Program-made: the position numbers and the translations under genes | Part shown: piece by piece, positions 7,508 through 8,117 of the stretch | How the letters are laid out: each line of letters starts with the position of its first letter | Numbering within the stretch: the stretch's first letter is position 1 | Notes under the pieces: model-generated | Told to the model about the DNA's origin: nothing | The model's input: only the letters and a program-made list of their open reading frames with translations | Database searches by the model: none | DNA from: Sulfurimonas sp. | GTDB lineage: Bacteria > Campylobacterota > Campylobacteria > Campylobacterales > Sulfurimonadaceae | NCBI GenBank assembly: GCA_027011725.1 | Contig: JALUZQ010000153.1 | Coordinates: forward strand, 1 to 8,117 | Direction: 5' to 3' | Length of the DNA: 8,117 nt

Positions 7508-7545
7508 AAAAAGTTTAGTAAATTCAGCAAAATAAACTTACTAAA
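7508..7545 (-). terminator. AT-rich hairpin terminator after the 6S RNA
   Basis: On the minus strand TTTAGTAAGTTT pairs with GAATTTACTAAA (12 bp with two G-U) around the loop ATTTTGCT, followed by CTTTTT. It lies 15 nt after the closing stem of the 6S-type RNA and 31 bp before the purD start. The stem is symmetric and the plus strand also has five T after it, so it could work in both directions. The low GC content suggests incomplete termination and some readthrough into purD. Confidence 0.65.
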
Positions 7546-7560
7546 TTTTTCATTCATAAA

Positions 7561-7755
7561 TATCCGAGCAGCCGTCACACGATTGGCTTGGTTCTAAAAG
7601 CCGAATTTGGGTGAAGAGAAAGTTACCTAACGGCGGCAGTTTCATCGGCAGAGTGAACATACCTCAAGCGAAATCACCGACACACAGTAACTTTACTGGT
7701 TCACGATTTGAATATGTAGAACCCGCATATATGTGTTGACACGAACTGCTCAGAT
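7561..7755 (-). ncRNA. ssrS: 6S RNA (epsilonproteobacterial 'purD motif')
   Basis: A minus-strand RNA of about 195 nt folds end to end into a long interrupted rod, the shape of 6S RNA, which binds sigma-70 RNA polymerase by mimicking an open promoter. Closing stem: AUCUGAGCAG with CUGCUCGGAU (7746-7755, 7562-7571), similar to the CUGAGAUG/CAUCUCGG ends of E. coli 6S RNA. Then GUCA-A-CAC with GUGUGAC (7733-7740, 7574-7580) and GGUUCUA with UAGAACC (7717-7723, 7590-7596). A large open region of about 12 and 14 nt on the two sides fits the central bubble. Beyond it pair GUGAA with UUCAC (7700-7704, 7611-7615) and AAAGUUAC with GUAACUUU (7687-7694, 7619-7626), with a further UCGG/CCGA stem in the apical part. 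A TATAAT places the start at A7755. A CMfinder-predicted motif upstream of purD in epsilonproteobacteria was, as I recall, later equated with 6S RNA. Confidence 0.85.
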
Positions 7756-7761
7756 AATGTT

Positions 7762-7767
7762 ATTATA
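7762..7767 (-). promoter_or_regulatory. -10 element of the 6S RNA promoter
   Basis: A perfect TATAAT on the minus strand lies 6 nt before the predicted RNA start at A7755. Upstream are phased A and T tracts without a -35 box, the usual sigma-70 promoter type of Campylobacterota. These upstream sequences overlap the stop-codon region of the HPt-domain gene, so that gene has no separate terminator. Confidence 0.75.
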
Positions 7768-7790
7768 CTAAAAAGATACTTGATTTATTT

Positions 7791-8117
7791 TTATTTTTTC
7801 TCAAGATAGATATCTATTTCACTTAAAAGACGCAACATATGTGCCTCAAAATTCTGAAATGATTTTAATATCTTTGAGTACTCTTCTCTCTCAAGATCAT
7901 ATTCAAGGCCTGCAGCACTTTCACAAAGCTTATATGCCCCTATATTAAGAGAGACATCTTTTATATCTCTAACAAGCACTATGGCATCTTTGTACTGTTT
8001 ATTTTTAATGAGTGTATTAAACGAGTCAGTAGCATTTGCGTACATTTTTTGGAAATCTCGTAAGAGTGACTTGTAAAATGTATCTTCACCTTCAAATTTT
8101 CCAAGTTCTTTTAGAGC
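7791..8117 (-). CDS. C-terminus of a protein with a histidine-less HPt-like domain (partial)
   Basis: The minus-strand frame is open to the right edge, giving 108 residues; the start lies outside the window, so the ATG at 8043-8045 need not be the real start. The visible part has the layout of an HPt four-helix bundle. ALKELGKFEGEDTFYKSLLRDF matches the usual entry segment after a receiver domain, followed by VRDIKDVSLNIGAYKLCESA and a long final helix to LEKK. The core normally reads A-H-x-L-K-G and then N-I-G-A. Here it is V-R-D-I-K-D with NIGA intact, so the phosphorylated histidine is arginine (AGA, 7968-7970). The protein may be the end of a hybrid kinase or a stand-alone module. It cannot relay phosphate in the normal way but could still bind a partner. 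The stop is 24 bp before the 6S -10 box. Confidence 0.7.
   Translation of the reverse strand, partial: ALKELGKFEGEDTFYKSLLRDFQKMYANATDSFNTLIKNKQYKDAIVLVRDIKDVSLNIGAYKLCESAAGLEYDLEREEYSKILKSFQNFEAHMLRLLSEIDIYLEKK

Noticed and set aside
7561..7755. tmRNA, RNase P RNA or SRP RNA
   Set aside because: The length and fold do not fit. There is no tRNA-like end, no RNase P core, and no GGAAGCAGC-type SRP apical loop.
7477..7760. Purine or ZTP riboswitch in front of purD
   Set aside because: The RNA ends in a closing stem and a terminator as an independent unit, forms a long rod with no three-way junction, and lacks the conserved cores I know for purine or ZTP riboswitches. 6S RNA explains it better.
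7773..7802. CTTGA/TCAAG inverted repeat as a terminator of the HPt-domain gene
   Set aside because: The stem is only 5 bp with a loop of about 17 A/T bases and overlaps the coding end. The A/T tracts are better explained as upstream parts of the 6S promoter.
1..8117. CRISPR arrays, insertion sequences, prophage genes, toxin-antitoxin or defence genes
   Set aside because: No regularly spaced repeats, transposase motifs or duplicated ends were seen. Nearly all of the window is accounted for by conserved housekeeping genes.

Overview
The window looks like a chromosomal segment of a Campylobacterota (epsilonproteobacterial) species, most likely Sulfurimonas or a close relative. Four things point there. 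The c subunit of ATP synthase is encoded alone, away from the other atp genes, and has a signal-like N-terminus. The minus-strand order purD, RDD protein, lptD, phosphoribosyltransferase, pnp, atpE resembles the arrangement I recall in Helicobacter. The promoters have a good TATAAT with A/T tracts and no clear -35. A 6S-type RNA sits directly upstream of purD. The DNA is moderately AT-rich and I see no mobile elements. The genus is inferred, not proven.

Layout in transcription order (right to left; almost everything is on the minus strand). At the right edge is the C-terminus of a protein ending in an HPt-like domain whose phospho-accepting histidine is replaced by arginine. The 314-bp gap that follows carries a strong -10 element, a rod-shaped RNA of about 195 nt (6S RNA, equivalent to the epsilonproteobacterial 'purD motif') and an AT-rich hairpin terminator. 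A compact five-gene run follows: purD (purine synthesis), an RDD membrane protein (TTG start), lptD (LPS export to the outer membrane), a COG1926-like phosphoribosyltransferase and pnp (RNA decay). Neighbouring genes overlap or are separated by at most 12 bp, so this is one operon with translational coupling.

After pnp, a separate promoter drives atpE through a leader of about 100 nt. A GC-rich hairpin lies between atpE and a class II tRNA-Leu(GAG). The tRNA has no room for its own promoter, so it is probably made from the atpE transcript. At the left edge the 3' end of an unrecognised plus-strand gene converges on the tRNA.

Most of the window is conserved housekeeping DNA. The points most worth a second look are the 6S RNA and its alternative hairpin, the histidine-less HPt domain, the atpE-hairpin-tRNA arrangement, and the reduced cysteine set of LptD. 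I found no evidence for an undescribed defence system or mobile system.
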